Below are positions 41,300-50,796 of a stretch of 64,000 nucleotides of DNA, piece by piece. Within the stretch, counting starts at the first letter, position 1. Every line of letters starts with the position of its first letter. The position numbers were made by a program, and so were the translations under genes. Source of the DNA: Pseudomonas chlororaphis (GTDB taxonomy: Bacteria; Pseudomonadota; Gammaproteobacteria; Pseudomonadales; Pseudomonadaceae); contig NZ_JSFK01000038.1 of NCBI RefSeq assembly GCF_000783395.1, positions 1 through 64,000 of the forward strand. Reading direction: 5' to 3'. Under the pieces are notes generated by a model. That model saw nothing but the letters and a program-made list of their open reading frames with translations, did no database searches and was not told the DNA's origin.

Positions 41300-42325
41300 T
41301 TATTTTACCAGCCGTTTTTCTTTGGAAGGTCTGTAGCCGAAATATGAGCTGTAGCACTTGCTGAAATGACTCGGCGAGACGAAGCCGCACGCGACCAGCA
41401 CTTCCACCTGTGAAAGCTCAGTGTGCTGCAGCAAGCGTCGCGCTTCGGTGATGCGCAATTCCAGATAATAGCGCTGCGGCGTGGTGCCCAGTTGTTCCTT
41501 GAACAGACGTTCCAGTTGCCGGCGGGATCGCCCGGCATACACCGCCAATTGCTCCAGCTCCAGCGGCTCCTCCAGATTGGCATCCATCAGTTTCACCACT
41601 TCACGCAGCGGCGCACTGACGCAGATGTTCTCATCCGGTTTGATCCGGCGGTAACGCGATTCCTCAAAAGCCAGAATGTCTTCGATGCCTTCGACCAAGG
41701 CTTTGCCGTGCAGGCTTTTGATCCAGTCGAGTGCCATGTGAAAAGCGCCGGACGGACTCGATGCCGTCAGCCGGTCGCGATCAATCACGTAAGGCTCACT
41801 GCTGACGTGGGTGGTTTTAGCGATTTCGGTCAGCGCGGGGCGATGTTCCGGGTGGATCGCGCAGCGATAACCATCCAGCAAACCGGCCCGGCCAAGAAAC
41901 CACGAGCCATTCCATAACCCGGCAAGCGAGATGCCGCGCTCCGCTGCAACCTGAAGCCAATGAATAAACTCGTCACTCGCCCGCAATTCGGTGCGATACC
42001 CGCCACACACCACCAGCAGATCCAGTTGCTGAAGCGCGGCCGAATCCAGTCGTGCATCGGGGCGGATCACCAGGCCCAAGTCACTGATGACTTCACCGTC
42101 CCCCAAGCCAAACGTGCGCGAGGAAAACAACCCCGGACGCAGCAGATTAGTAGTGACAACGGTGTCCAGCGCCTGGGTAAACGCTGGCAATGAAAAGTGT
42201 TCGAGCAGCAGAAAACCGGTGCGGGTCATGCGCGTATCATCCGCGCCTTGCTCATTCAGATAGCGGAGATTTTTCCCCTTCATGCCTCCGCTGAATTGGC
42301 GTCGTTCGATCAAGTTCGGGTCCAT
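41300..42325 (-). CDS. GlxA-type AraC-family regulator
   Basis: This 341-residue regulator has a DJ-1/PfpI-like N-domain (about 36-205, TGFLLLEHFSLPAFTQALDT, LLVVCGGYRTEL, GLWNGSWFLGRAGLLDG) and a C-terminal AraC double HTH (about 240-335, LEQLAVYAGRSRRQLERLFK, VACGFVSPSHFSKCY). The usual DJ-1 cysteine is replaced by Asn in LWNGS. Family members control betaine, carnitine or arginine use. Start uncertain: ATG 42325, or ATG 42229 where similarity begins. Confidence 0.88.
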   Translation of the reverse strand: MDPNLIERRQFSGGMKGKNLRYLNEQGADDTRMTRTGFLLLEHFSLPAFTQALDTVVTTNLLRPGLFSSRTFGLGDGEVISDLGLVIRPDARLDSAALQQLDLLVVCGGYRTELRASDEFIHWLQVAAERGISLAGLWNGSWFLGRAGLLDGYRCAIHPEHRPALTEIAKTTHVSSEPYVIDRDRLTASSPSGAFHMALDWIKSLHGKALVEGIEDILAFEESRYRRIKPDENICVSAPLREVVKLMDANLEEPLELEQLAVYAGRSRRQLERLFKEQLGTTPQRYYLELRITEARRLLQHTELSQVEVLVACGFVSPSHFSKCYSSYFGYRPSKEKRLVK

Positions 42326-42371
42326 CGGTCATGTTGTTGTGCGCCGATAGTTGGCTCGAATGGCGTCAGAG

Positions 42372-43316
42372 TCAATCACCTGTCGTTGATCGCAACCCCA
42401 GCCGATCAATGACCGGTGCATGCTGCGCCATCACCTCGACAATCCAGTCGATGAACACCCGCAGTTTGAGACTCACATGCCGGTTCGGTGGATACGCGAT
42501 ATAGAGCGGCATCGGCTCGAGTTGCCAGTCCGCGAACAGCGGCACCAGTTCGCCGCACGCCTCGTGTTCGGCAGACATGTATTTGGGCAGCCACAGCACG
42601 CCCAGGCCCGCCAGACCTGCCGCGAGGTAGGCATTACCATCATCGACCGCGAGCACGTGGCGGCCTTTGATTTGCAGGTTTTCACTGGCGTTGTGCAAGG
42701 CGTACGGCACCGGTTTGCCGGTGCGTGCCCAGAGGAAACCGACTACGCGATGATGGCTGTCTTCCAGCTCCCGTGGATGCACAGGTGTGCCCGCCCGCGC
42801 CAGGTATTGCGGTGCGGCAAACACGCCCAACTGCAGGTCGGCGACCTTGCGCGCCATCAGCGACAAGTCCATAAGCTCGCCACCGCGCACCACGCAATCA
42901 ACATTCTCATCAATGATGTCGACGATTCGGTCGCTGACGCCCATGTCGATCTGGATATCCGGATAACGCGCGTTAAACTCAGGCAGGGCCGGCACCAGAA
43001 TCAACCGCGCCAGCGGGCTCGGCACGTCCACGCGCAGCCGGCCCTTGGGCATCGCCGCCGCGCCGGGCAGGCTGGTTTCGGCGTCGTCCATATCCGCCAG
43101 TAACTTGATCACCCGCTCGTAATAAACCGCGCCGTCAGCGGTGACGTTGACCTTGCGCGTGGTGCGGTTGAGCAGTTTGACCCGCAGCCGTGCCTCCAAC
43201 TGTTGAACCAGTTGCGTCACGGTGGTTTTGCTCATGTGCAGGGTTTCTGCCGCTTTGGTGAAACTCCCCGCCTCGACCACCCGGGCAAAGGCCTGCATTG
43301 CGTCAAAACGGTCCAA
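42372..43316 (-). CDS. LysR-family regulator, TTG start
   Basis: This 314-residue regulator opens with the common LysR pattern DRFDAMQAFARVVEAGSFTK and has HTH AAETLHMSKTTVTQLVQQLE (about 21-40). The codon at 43316 is TTG with GAGGGCG upstream. The effector domain holds GRLRVDVPSPLARLILVPAL. It is divergent from the RidA-like gene at 43432, its likely target. Confidence 0.9.
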   Translation of the reverse strand: MDRFDAMQAFARVVEAGSFTKAAETLHMSKTTVTQLVQQLEARLRVKLLNRTTRKVNVTADGAVYYERVIKLLADMDDAETSLPGAAAMPKGRLRVDVPSPLARLILVPALPEFNARYPDIQIDMGVSDRIVDIIDENVDCVVRGGELMDLSLMARKVADLQLGVFAAPQYLARAGTPVHPRELEDSHHRVVGFLWARTGKPVPYALHNASENLQIKGRHVLAVDDGNAYLAAGLAGLGVLWLPKYMSAEHEACGELVPLFADWQLEPMPLYIAYPPNRHVSLKLRVFIDWIVEVMAQHAPVIDRLGLRSTTGD

Positions 43317-43431
43317 GGTGCGCCCTCGATTGTTTGGATTTCACAAACAGTGAACGCCAAGCTTGCGCGTTTATCGCCCGCCTGCAAATACCTACAGTGG
43401 CTCCATCAACTCAAATGAAGGAGACACTCCC

Positions 43432-43833
43432 ATGACTCAGCGCGATGTTGTTTTCCCACCCGCACGCCGCACCCTCTATGAGCGGCATCGATACTCGCCA
43501 GCCATTCGCTCCAACGGTTTTCTTTTTGTCTCGGGACAGGTCGGCAGCACCGAGGACGGCACGCCAGAGCCGGACCTGAAAAACCAGGTGCGTCAGGCTT
43601 TCACTAACCTTAATGCAATCCTTGAGGAGGCCGGTGGCAGCTTCGATGACGTCGTCGATGTCACCGTATTCATCGTTGATCCCCAGTCGAAATTCGAGAC
43701 GATCTGGGATGTGGTGCTGACCGAGTTCTGGGGCGAGGCGCCGCATCCGACGGTAACGGCTGTTGGCGTGACGTGGCTGTATGGGTTTGATTTTGAGATC
43801 AAGGTCATTGCCAGACTGCCCGAAGCAGTCTGA
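43432..43833 (+). CDS. RidA-family protein
   Basis: This 133-residue RidA-fold protein (YSPAIRSNGFLFVSGQVGST, DVVDVTVFIVDPQSKFETIW, PHPTVTAVGVTWLYGFDFEI) lacks the Arg of active RidA at the PTVTAVG block (Thr instead), so it may act on another substrate. GAAGGAG precedes the ATG. It is divergent from the LysR gene at 42372. Confidence 0.88.
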   Translation: MTQRDVVFPPARRTLYERHRYSPAIRSNGFLFVSGQVGSTEDGTPEPDLKNQVRQAFTNLNAILEEAGGSFDDVVDVTVFIVDPQSKFETIWDVVLTEFWGEAPHPTVTAVGVTWLYGFDFEIKVIARLPEAV

Positions 43834-43906
43834 TCGTCAGATCGATTTGCAGCAGGGGTCGGCAGTCTTCAGACTGGCGGCCCTTTAGATTTTTCCGACA
43901 TCCATC

Positions 43907-44464
43907 ATGTCAGTTTCATTGCTCAAACCGGCCCTGCCCGGCATCGCCCTGCGTCGTTGGCGCTTGTTGCATCGCGTCAAGCAAAGCCACGCCGCGCAGA
44001 TATTCAACGTCACCCAATCGACTATTTCCCGTTGGGAAAGTGGCGTGCTGGCGCTGGATCCGGCTGCGCATCTACAGCTTGAGCAATTGCTGGCCGCGCG
44101 TCTCGACACGGCAGCCGATCAGGCTCTCGCCCGTCTGGTGCGCGAAAGCGCGCGACCGCTGCATCTGGTCTGCGACCTGACTCACCGCTTGCTGGCCTGT
44201 TCCCCGGCACGTGCCGCGCAGTTCGCCAGCCCATTGAGCCAGTTGCTCGGGCAATCGCTGTGGCGTTTCGTGACGCCGGAAATCGCCAGCAACGAACTCG
44301 CGCTCGACGCCCTCGGCTGGCGCGAACTGCAGGCGCCACCAGCGCTGGAATTCGTCACCGGCAACAATGATTCCGACCTCGTGCCAATCCGCCAGAGCCT
44401 GTGCCGCTGGACCCGCATTCCGTTGTCCGACGGCACGGCGGCGCGACTTGTCGAGACGCTTTAA
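43907..44464 (+). CDS. XRE-family HTH regulator
   Basis: This 185-residue protein has an N-terminal XRE HTH at about 15-65 (RRWRLLHRVKQSHAAQIFNV then TQSTISRWESGV). The C-terminal part (PLHLVCDLTHRLLACSPARA) resembles a PAS-like sensory fold. The following gene is 75 bp downstream. Target unknown. Confidence 0.8.
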   Translation: MSVSLLKPALPGIALRRWRLLHRVKQSHAAQIFNVTQSTISRWESGVLALDPAAHLQLEQLLAARLDTAADQALARLVRESARPLHLVCDLTHRLLACSPARAAQFASPLSQLLGQSLWRFVTPEIASNELALDALGWRELQAPPALEFVTGNNDSDLVPIRQSLCRWTRIPLSDGTAARLVETL

Positions 44465-44539
44465 ACGCATATTTTATGCGTGGACGCTCAACCTCAACGG
44501 CTCTAGGCTTGCCACTCGGTTCCACCACCGGGCAAGTTT

Positions 44540-45112
44540 ATGGACCTCGAAAAAATCAGCGGACGCCTTGAATTCCTGCGTGAAGCAGAAAGGCTCAAGG
44601 ACGTCCTCAGAAGCGCACACACCTCAAGCGGCCGCACCGAAAGCACCGCCGAACACAGCTGGCGCCTGTGCCTGATGGCGATGGTTTTCGCCGATGAACT
44701 GGTCGGACTCGACCTGCTGAAAGTGCTGAAGATGTGCGTGATTCACGACTTGGGCGAAGCGATCAATGGCGACATCCCGGCAGTCGATCAGGCCGCGTTC
44801 CCCGACAAGGCTGAGCAGGAGCGTAACGACCTTCTGCTGCTCACCCGCTCGCTTGATGAGACGCTGAGAAACGAGATTCTTGCGTTGTGGGACGACTACG
44901 AACATGCCCGGTCTGCCGAAGCCAAAGCGGTCAAGGCACTGGATAAGCTGGAAACCCTGTTGCAACACACTCAGGGCCAGAACCCGGCGGACTTCGACTA
45001 CCGCTTCAATCTGACCTACGGTGAGAAGCACACCGGTGCTGCACCGATTTTCGCTGCACTGCGCGCCCTCATCGATCAGGACACTCAGGCAAGAATCCAG
45101 CAAGCGAAGTGA
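44540..45112 (+). CDS. HD-domain phosphohydrolase, YfbR/HDDC2-like
   Basis: This 190-residue protein has the metal-binding HD set: AEHSW (His39), VIHDLGEAINGDIP (His69, Asp70) and the later Asp in KALDKLETLLQH. YfbR-type enzymes are 5'-deoxynucleotidases. The gap to the ABC transporter genes (45113-45317) has no feature I can assign. Confidence 0.88.
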   Translation: MDLEKISGRLEFLREAERLKDVLRSAHTSSGRTESTAEHSWRLCLMAMVFADELVGLDLLKVLKMCVIHDLGEAINGDIPAVDQAAFPDKAEQERNDLLLLTRSLDETLRNEILALWDDYEHARSAEAKAVKALDKLETLLQHTQGQNPADFDYRFNLTYGEKHTGAAPIFAALRALIDQDTQARIQQAK

Positions 45113-45317
45113 ACTCGTCGCGTCCGGCAACGCTCGCGCCCAGGCGAACAACGCGATCAGCGCTCGCCTTCAAGGGTTGGCTGGCTTACAAATCCACATC
45201 TGTTGATGCTGGTCTTTGATGCCTTGAGTGCGTATAACCTCGCCGTTTCGTCTACCCTGAGTTTGCGCCTCACGTCGCCACTTCAGCCCTTTTGACGCTC
45301 ACGAAACGGAGATTCCC

Positions 45318-46181
45318 ATGCTCAAACGCACCCTGGCACTGACCGCCGGCCTGGCCCTGTCCTTTTCTACCTTGATGGTGCAAGCCGCCGACGTTTTGCG
45401 CGTCAGCGCGATTCCCGACGAAGCCCCGACCGAACTGCTGCGCAAATTCGAACCACTGGGTGCCTATCTGGAGCAGCAACTGGGCATGAAAGTGCAGTTC
45501 GTACCGGTGGCCGACTACCCGGCGGTGGTTGAGGCACTGGCCACCGATCGCCTCGACATGGCCTGGCTCGGCGGCTTCACGTTTGTGCAGGCGCGTTTGA
45601 AGACTGACGCGACGACGCCGGTGATTCCGCTGGTACAACGCGAACAGGACGCGCAGTTCACCAGCAAATTCATCACCGCCGACCCGAACGTAAAGAGCCT
45701 CGCCGACCTGAAGGGCAAGACCTTCGCCTTCGGTTCGGTGTCGTCGACCTCCGGCAGCCTGATGCCGCGTTACTTCATGCTGAAAAACGACAACATCAAG
45801 CCTGAAGCGTATTTCAGTCGCGTCGCCTACTCCGGCGCGCACGATGCCACCGTGGCCTGGGTGCAGGCTGGCAAGGTGGATGCCGGTGTACTGAACGCCA
45901 GCGTCTGGCAGAAACTGGTCGACGCCGGCAAGGTCGACACCAACAAGGTCAAAGTCTTCGCCACCACCCCGACCTACTTCGATTACAACTGGACCGTGCG
46001 CGGCACCCTCGATCCGGCGCTGGCGGCGAAAATCAAGAAAGCTTTCCTTGACCTGGACCCAGCCAACCCTGAGCAGAAGAAAATTCTCGATCTGCAGGCC
46101 GCCAGCCGCTTCATCGACACCAAGCCCGAGAACTACAAGGGCATCGAGGAAGCCGCCCGCGCTGCCGAACTGCTGAAATGA
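45318..46181 (+). CDS. PhnD-type periplasmic binding protein (selenate/phosphonate class)
   Basis: This 287-residue periplasmic protein has a Sec signal (LALTAGLALSFSTLMVQAAD, cleavage near 24) and a PhnD-like fold: RVSAIPDEAPTELLRKFEPL, DRLDMAWLGGFTFVQAR and FGSVSSTSGSLMPRYFML. The sequence fits the group described as putative selenate ABC binding proteins, also near phosphite/phosphonate binders. It captures the substrate for the ATPase and two permeases that follow; its stop overlaps the ATPase start (ATGA). Confidence 0.87.
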   Translation: MLKRTLALTAGLALSFSTLMVQAADVLRVSAIPDEAPTELLRKFEPLGAYLEQQLGMKVQFVPVADYPAVVEALATDRLDMAWLGGFTFVQARLKTDATTPVIPLVQREQDAQFTSKFITADPNVKSLADLKGKTFAFGSVSSTSGSLMPRYFMLKNDNIKPEAYFSRVAYSGAHDATVAWVQAGKVDAGVLNASVWQKLVDAGKVDTNKVKVFATTPTYFDYNWTVRGTLDPALAAKIKKAFLDLDPANPEQKKILDLQAASRFIDTKPENYKGIEEAARAAELLK

Positions 46182-46975
46182 TCTTGAGCCTCAAACAGGG
46201 CGGCCTGCGCCACGTCAATGGCGTCGACGCCCTGCGCGGTGTCGACTTGCAGATTGGCGTCGGCGAACAGGTCGCCATCATTGGCCCGTCCGGGGCCGGT
46301 AAATCGAGTTTGCTCAACCTGCTGGCCACGGCACTGCGGCCCAGCAGCGGTGAGATCGAAGTGCTCGGCGAGCGGGCCTGGCACTTGTCCGCCCGCCAGC
46401 GTCAGCGCCTGCGCGCGCGCATTGGCCTGGTGCATCAGGCGCCGCCGCTACCACCGCGTCAACGCGTCGTTACGGCGGTGCTGGCCGGCAAGCTCGGCCA
46501 GTGGAGTCTGGGTAAAAGTCTTTTGAACCTGTTGCATCCACTGGATGTTGCCGGCGCGCGAGCGGCATTGGCGCGATTGGATCTGGGCGAAAAACTGTTC
46601 GCCCATTGCCAGCAATTGTCCGGCGGTCAGTTGCAACGTGTCGGTATCGCCCGCGTGTTGTATCAGGCGCCGGAAATCCTCTTGGCCGACGAACCGGTGT
46701 CGGCGATGGATCCGGTCATGGCCGGGCATACCCTGTCGATCCTCTCGCGGCATGCCCGCGAGCACAACGTCACCTTGGTGGCGAGCCTGCATGCGGTGGA
46801 TCTGGCGCTGTCGCACTTCCCACGGATCATTGGTCTGCGGGACGGACAGATTCTGTTCGACTGCGCCTCCGATCAAGTCAGCCCCGAGATGCTCGATGCG
46901 CTGTACGCCAACGAAAAACTGCAATCGCCGACCGCTGTGGTGGCGCCTTTGACTGTGCAGATTCCACGATGCTGA
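46178..46975 (+). CDS. ABC transporter ATPase, PhnC type
   Basis: This 265-residue ATPase has Walker A GPSGAGKSS (about 36-44), signature LSGGQLQRVGIARVL, Walker B ILLADEPVSAMD and the H-loop region TLVASLHAVDLAL. Translation is coupled to the binding-protein gene (4-bp overlap), and its end overlaps the first permease start (ATGCTGA). Confidence 0.94.
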   Translation: MILSLKQGGLRHVNGVDALRGVDLQIGVGEQVAIIGPSGAGKSSLLNLLATALRPSSGEIEVLGERAWHLSARQRQRLRARIGLVHQAPPLPPRQRVVTAVLAGKLGQWSLGKSLLNLLHPLDVAGARAALARLDLGEKLFAHCQQLSGGQLQRVGIARVLYQAPEILLADEPVSAMDPVMAGHTLSILSRHAREHNVTLVASLHAVDLALSHFPRIIGLRDGQILFDCASDQVSPEMLDALYANEKLQSPTAVVAPLTVQIPRC

Positions 46976-47793
46976 AAGCCGATTCACGCGATCCCGCGGC
47001 GTGGCCACGGCTGCTGCTGACGCTGTTGGCGATTGCCCTGCTGTGGCCGGGCGTTCACCTCAGCGAGCTCAATCTGGGTGTGTTGCTGCCCGACAGCCAG
47101 AATGAAATGGGCCGTTTTGTCGCGCAATTCTGGCCACCGGCGCACGATGAGGCGTTTCTCCAGATACTGCTTAGAGCCACCCTGCAAACCCTGGCTATCG
47201 CCACCGCCGGCATGGCATTGGCGCTGTTGTTGGCGATACCCGCAGGGCTGATTGCCAGTCGCGCGCTGTCGCTGTCTGCCGCCTCGCGCGGTGGCGTGCC
47301 AAGCCGCTTGGGGCGCCTGTTGCGCTGGCCGGTTCGCGGTTTGCTGATCTTTTTGCGCAGCGTGCCGGAAATCGTCTGGGCGCTGCTGTTTGTCCGCGCT
47401 GTTGGACTTGGTCCGGCGGCAGGTGTGTTGGCGATCGCCATCACGTACAGCGGCATGCTCGGCAAGGTCTACGCGGAGATTTTCGAGTCCACTGATCAGC
47501 GCCCGGCGCACGCACTGTTGCAGGCTGGTAGCGGCCGACTGGCGGCGTTTGCTTACGGCACGTTGCCCAATGTCGCGTCGGAACTGCTGTCGTATACGGT
47601 CTATCGCTGGGAGTGCGCGATCCGCGCATCCGTGGTGATGGGGTTTGTTGGCGCCGGAGGCCTGGGTCAGCAGATCGACCTGTCGATCCGCATGTTCGCC
47701 GGCGGTGAAGTCGCCAGTATTCTGCTGTGCTTTCTGATTCTGGTGCTGGCCGCCGACCAACTCAGCCGCTTGCTGCGCTGGAGGCTGACATGA
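46969..47793 (+). CDS. ABC transporter permease, PhnE type, subunit 1
   Basis: This 274-residue inner-membrane protein has about six membrane segments and the permease EAA loop (SGRLAAFAYGTLPNVASELL). Its core RSVPEIVWALLFVRAVGLGP is shared with subunit 2. The start at 46969 overlaps the ATPase gene by 7 bases; the upstream part of the open frame is a shadow of the ATPase. Confidence 0.92.
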   Translation: MLKADSRDPAAWPRLLLTLLAIALLWPGVHLSELNLGVLLPDSQNEMGRFVAQFWPPAHDEAFLQILLRATLQTLAIATAGMALALLLAIPAGLIASRALSLSAASRGGVPSRLGRLLRWPVRGLLIFLRSVPEIVWALLFVRAVGLGPAAGVLAIAITYSGMLGKVYAEIFESTDQRPAHALLQAGSGRLAAFAYGTLPNVASELLSYTVYRWECAIRASVVMGFVGAGGLGQQIDLSIRMFAGGEVASILLCFLILVLAADQLSRLLRWRLT

Positions 47794-48557
47794 ATCGCTT
47801 GATCAACCTGCTGCTGATCGCCGGCATCGCGCTGGCAGTGGTTGCCTCGTTCGCTTATCTGGGACTCGATCTCGGCGAACTCGGCAGCGCCACCAGCCTC
47901 AAGCAGATGGGCGCGTATGTGCAGCGTTTTCTCAGCCCGGACTTGAGCGCCGATTACCTCAAGGCAATCTTCCACGGTTCGCTGGAAACGTTGGCGATGT
48001 CGGCCCTCGGCACCCTCCTCGCCGCGATGTTCGGCATCGTTCTCGCCCTGCCCGCCGCCGGGCGCTTTGGCTGGCCGCTGCAAAGCGCCTCGCGCCTGCT
48101 GCTCAATGCCTTGCGGGCGATTCCGGAACTGGTCTGGGCCGCGCTGATGGTGCTTGCCGCTGGCCTCGGCCCGAACGCCGGCACCCTCGCCCTCGCCCTG
48201 CACACCACCGGCGTGCTTGGTCGGTTGTTTGCCGAAGCTCTGGAAAATACGCCGCCGCAACCGGCCGAAGCCATTCGTTTGCAGGGCGGCAATCCGCTCC
48301 TTGCCTTCTGTTACGGCACGCTGCCGAACCTTGCGCCGCAACTGCTCGCCTACATTCTGTATCGCTGGGAAAACAACATCCGCATGGCCAGCGTGCTGGG
48401 TTTTGTCGGTGCCGGCGGGCTTGGGCAGATGCTCTATGTGAGCCTCAGCCTGTTTCAGGAAGCGCAGGCCAGCACGGTGATTCTGGCAATGCTGGTGCTG
48501 GTGTTTTTGGTCGACTGGCTGAGTGCGTGGAGTCGTCAGCGCTGGGTCAAGGCCTAG
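47790..48557 (+). CDS. ABC transporter permease, PhnE type, subunit 2
   Basis: This 255-residue permease is homologous to subunit 1 (RAIPELVWAALMVLAAGLGP, GNPLLAFCYGTLPNLAPQLL, YRWENNIRMASVLGFVGAGG). The start overlaps the stop of subunit 1 (ATGA). Two different permeases in one operon point to a heterodimeric pore. The 48558-48745 gap shows no feature. Confidence 0.92.
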   Translation: MNRLINLLLIAGIALAVVASFAYLGLDLGELGSATSLKQMGAYVQRFLSPDLSADYLKAIFHGSLETLAMSALGTLLAAMFGIVLALPAAGRFGWPLQSASRLLLNALRAIPELVWAALMVLAAGLGPNAGTLALALHTTGVLGRLFAEALENTPPQPAEAIRLQGGNPLLAFCYGTLPNLAPQLLAYILYRWENNIRMASVLGFVGAGGLGQMLYVSLSLFQEAQASTVILAMLVLVFLVDWLSAWSRQRWVKA

Positions 48558-48745
48558 TAGGCAGGCCGACGGCTGGATATCTGGCAAAAGCTGATTATGC
48601 TTCAGGAAACCTTGCAGCAATGCGAGGCAGTCAGACTGTGCAAGTTTCACGCGAGAGCAGTTGCGGCATACGCCACAAGGCCAGAGTGCGATAAGCGGTG
48701 ACGGGGGACTCCGGCCTACAACAATAAGCACGACGGAGAACACCC

Positions 48746-50425
48746 ATGGCCACAATCGACACAGCATCCACCGGCAGTCCACCGCGCAGCGGCGGCATCA
48801 CCAAGGAGGAGCGCAAGGTCATCTTCGCTTCATCCTTGGGCACGGTTTTCGAGTGGTACGACTTTTATCTGTACGGCTCACTGGCGGCGATCATCGCCAA
48901 GCACTTCTTCGCCGGCGTCAACGAAACCACCGCGTTCATTTTTGCCCTGTTGGCGTTTGCAGCGGGGTTTGCGGTGCGGCCGTTCGGGGCGATTGTGTTC
49001 GGCCGGCTCGGCGACATGATCGGGCGCAAGCACACCTTCCTCATCACCATCGTCATCATGGGCGTCTCGACCGCGATCGTCGGCATTTTGCCCGGCTACG
49101 CGACCATCGGTGTCGCTGCCCCGGTCATCCTGATTACTCTGCGCCTGCTGCAAGGTCTGGCGCTGGGTGGCGAGTATGGCGGCGCCGCGACTTACGTGGC
49201 CGAGCATGCGCCGCGCAACAAACGCGGCTTCTTCACTTCATGGATTCAAACCACCGCGACGCTTGGCCTGTTTCTGTCGCTGCTGGTGATCCTCGCCTGC
49301 CGCACCGCGCTGGGCACTGAAGCCTTCGAGGCGTGGGGCTGGCGGATCCCGTTTCTGCTGTCGATCCTGCTGTTGATCGTCTCGGTGTACATCCGCCTGC
49401 AACTGAGCGAGTCGCCGGTGTTCCAGAAAATGAAGGCAGAAGGCAAGGCGTCGAAAGCCCCGCTGACCGAGTCCTTCGCGCGCTGGGACAACCTGAAAGT
49501 GGTGATCATGTCACTGCTCGGCGGCACGGCCGGGCAAGCGGTGGTCTGGTACACCGGGCAGTTCTATGCGCTGTTTTTCCTGCTGCAGACGCTGAAGATC
49601 GACCCGCAGACCGCCAACCTGCTGATCGCCGGCTCACTGCTGATCGGCACGCCGTTTTTCGTGATATTCGGCAGCCTCTCTGATCGTATCGGGCGCAAGC
49701 CGATCATCATGGTCGGCTGCATGCTGGCGGCGCTGACCTACTTCCCGATCTTCCATGCGCTGACCCAGTACGGTAACCCCGACGTGTTCATCGCTCAGGA
49801 GAAGAACCCGGTCAAAGTGATCGCCAATCCCGACCAGTGCTCGTTCCAGTTCGACCCGGTGGGCAAGGCCAAATTCACCAGTTCCTGCGACCTGGCGAAG
49901 ACCCTGCTGGCAAAACGGGCGATCCCGTATGAGAACGTGATCGCCGAACCCGGCACCGTTGCGCAAGTGCGCATCGGTGACAAAGTCGTCGAGAGTTTCG
50001 AAGGCAGCGCCCTGCCGGCCGCCGACTTCAAGGCTCGCAACGATGCGTTCACCGCAACCCTCGGCACGGCACTGAAGGAGGCCGGTTATCCGGAGAAAGC
50101 CGACCCGGCGAAAACCAACTACCCGATGGTGTTGCTCCTGCTGACCGTGCTGGTGATCTACGTGACCATGGTTTACGGCCCGATCGCGGCGTGGCTGGTC
50201 GAGCTGTTCCCGACCCGTATCCGCTACACCTCGATGTCGCTGCCGTATCACATCGGCAACGGCTGGTTCGGCGGTTTCCTGCCGACGGTAGCGTTCGCCA
50301 TGGTCGCCGCGACCGGGGACATCTATTACGGCTTGTGGTACCCGATCGTGATCGCAGTGATGACGGCGGTACTGGGCACGTTCTTCCTGCCGGAAACCAA
50401 GGATCGCGACATTCTCAAAGACTGA
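48746..50425 (+). CDS. MHS-family MFS transporter with periplasmic insert
   Basis: This 559-residue transporter is of the metabolite:H+ symporter family: SSLGTVFEWYDFYLYGSLAA at about 29-48, GRLGDMIGRKHTFL, the family RLLQGLALGGEYGGAATYVA and GSLSDRIGRKPII. It is longer than the usual 430-450 residues because of an extra hydrophilic segment of about 120 residues at about 341-459, containing two cysteines (NPDQCSFQF and TSSCDLAK). The substrate is probably a carboxylate or osmolyte. CGGAGAAC precedes the ATG. A GC-rich hairpin without T run (50437-50462) follows the stop. Confidence 0.9.
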   Translation: MATIDTASTGSPPRSGGITKEERKVIFASSLGTVFEWYDFYLYGSLAAIIAKHFFAGVNETTAFIFALLAFAAGFAVRPFGAIVFGRLGDMIGRKHTFLITIVIMGVSTAIVGILPGYATIGVAAPVILITLRLLQGLALGGEYGGAATYVAEHAPRNKRGFFTSWIQTTATLGLFLSLLVILACRTALGTEAFEAWGWRIPFLLSILLLIVSVYIRLQLSESPVFQKMKAEGKASKAPLTESFARWDNLKVVIMSLLGGTAGQAVVWYTGQFYALFFLLQTLKIDPQTANLLIAGSLLIGTPFFVIFGSLSDRIGRKPIIMVGCMLAALTYFPIFHALTQYGNPDVFIAQEKNPVKVIANPDQCSFQFDPVGKAKFTSSCDLAKTLLAKRAIPYENVIAEPGTVAQVRIGDKVVESFEGSALPAADFKARNDAFTATLGTALKEAGYPEKADPAKTNYPMVLLLLTVLVIYVTMVYGPIAAWLVELFPTRIRYTSMSLPYHIGNGWFGGFLPTVAFAMVAATGDIYYGLWYPIVIAVMTAVLGTFFLPETKDRDILKD

Positions 50426-50543
50426 AAACCGTCAGCGCGCCCTCTCCATCGCGGGAGGGCGCCATTCGGCGCAGCCTGGCAAAAATATCGAACGCCTGCC
50501 GCACTGCCTGCCTCCAATGTTTACACCACTGGAGGTCACCAAC

Positions 50544-50759
50544 ATGAACAGCGACGATAAAACCCCGAACGCCCCGCCCACCGACACGTCCGGCAAACCG
50601 GTGAACGTAGTCGAGCGCGATCTTGAAGACCGGGACCATGACACCGAAGCCGTGGACGAAGTCATCACGCCCTCGTCCACAAGAGTTAAGGAACAGGACG
50701 CCGAGACGCTGCAGCGCAAGATCGATGAGATAGAACGCAAAGTGGCCGACGGTAATTAG
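50544..50759 (+). CDS. Small acidic hypothetical protein, 71 aa
   Basis: This is a highly charged protein without signal (SGKPVNVVERDLEDRDHDTE, VDEVITPSSTRVKEQDAETL), with a short helical C-terminus (QRKIDEIERKVADG). GGAGG lies 8 bases before the ATG at 50544. Its composition suggests a disordered stress or desiccation-type protein. Not recognised. Confidence 0.7.
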   Translation: MNSDDKTPNAPPTDTSGKPVNVVERDLEDRDHDTEAVDEVITPSSTRVKEQDAETLQRKIDEIERKVADGN

Positions 50760-50796
50760 TGTTTTTGCAGGCGATCGCAACAGTCTGCTGGCTCTA

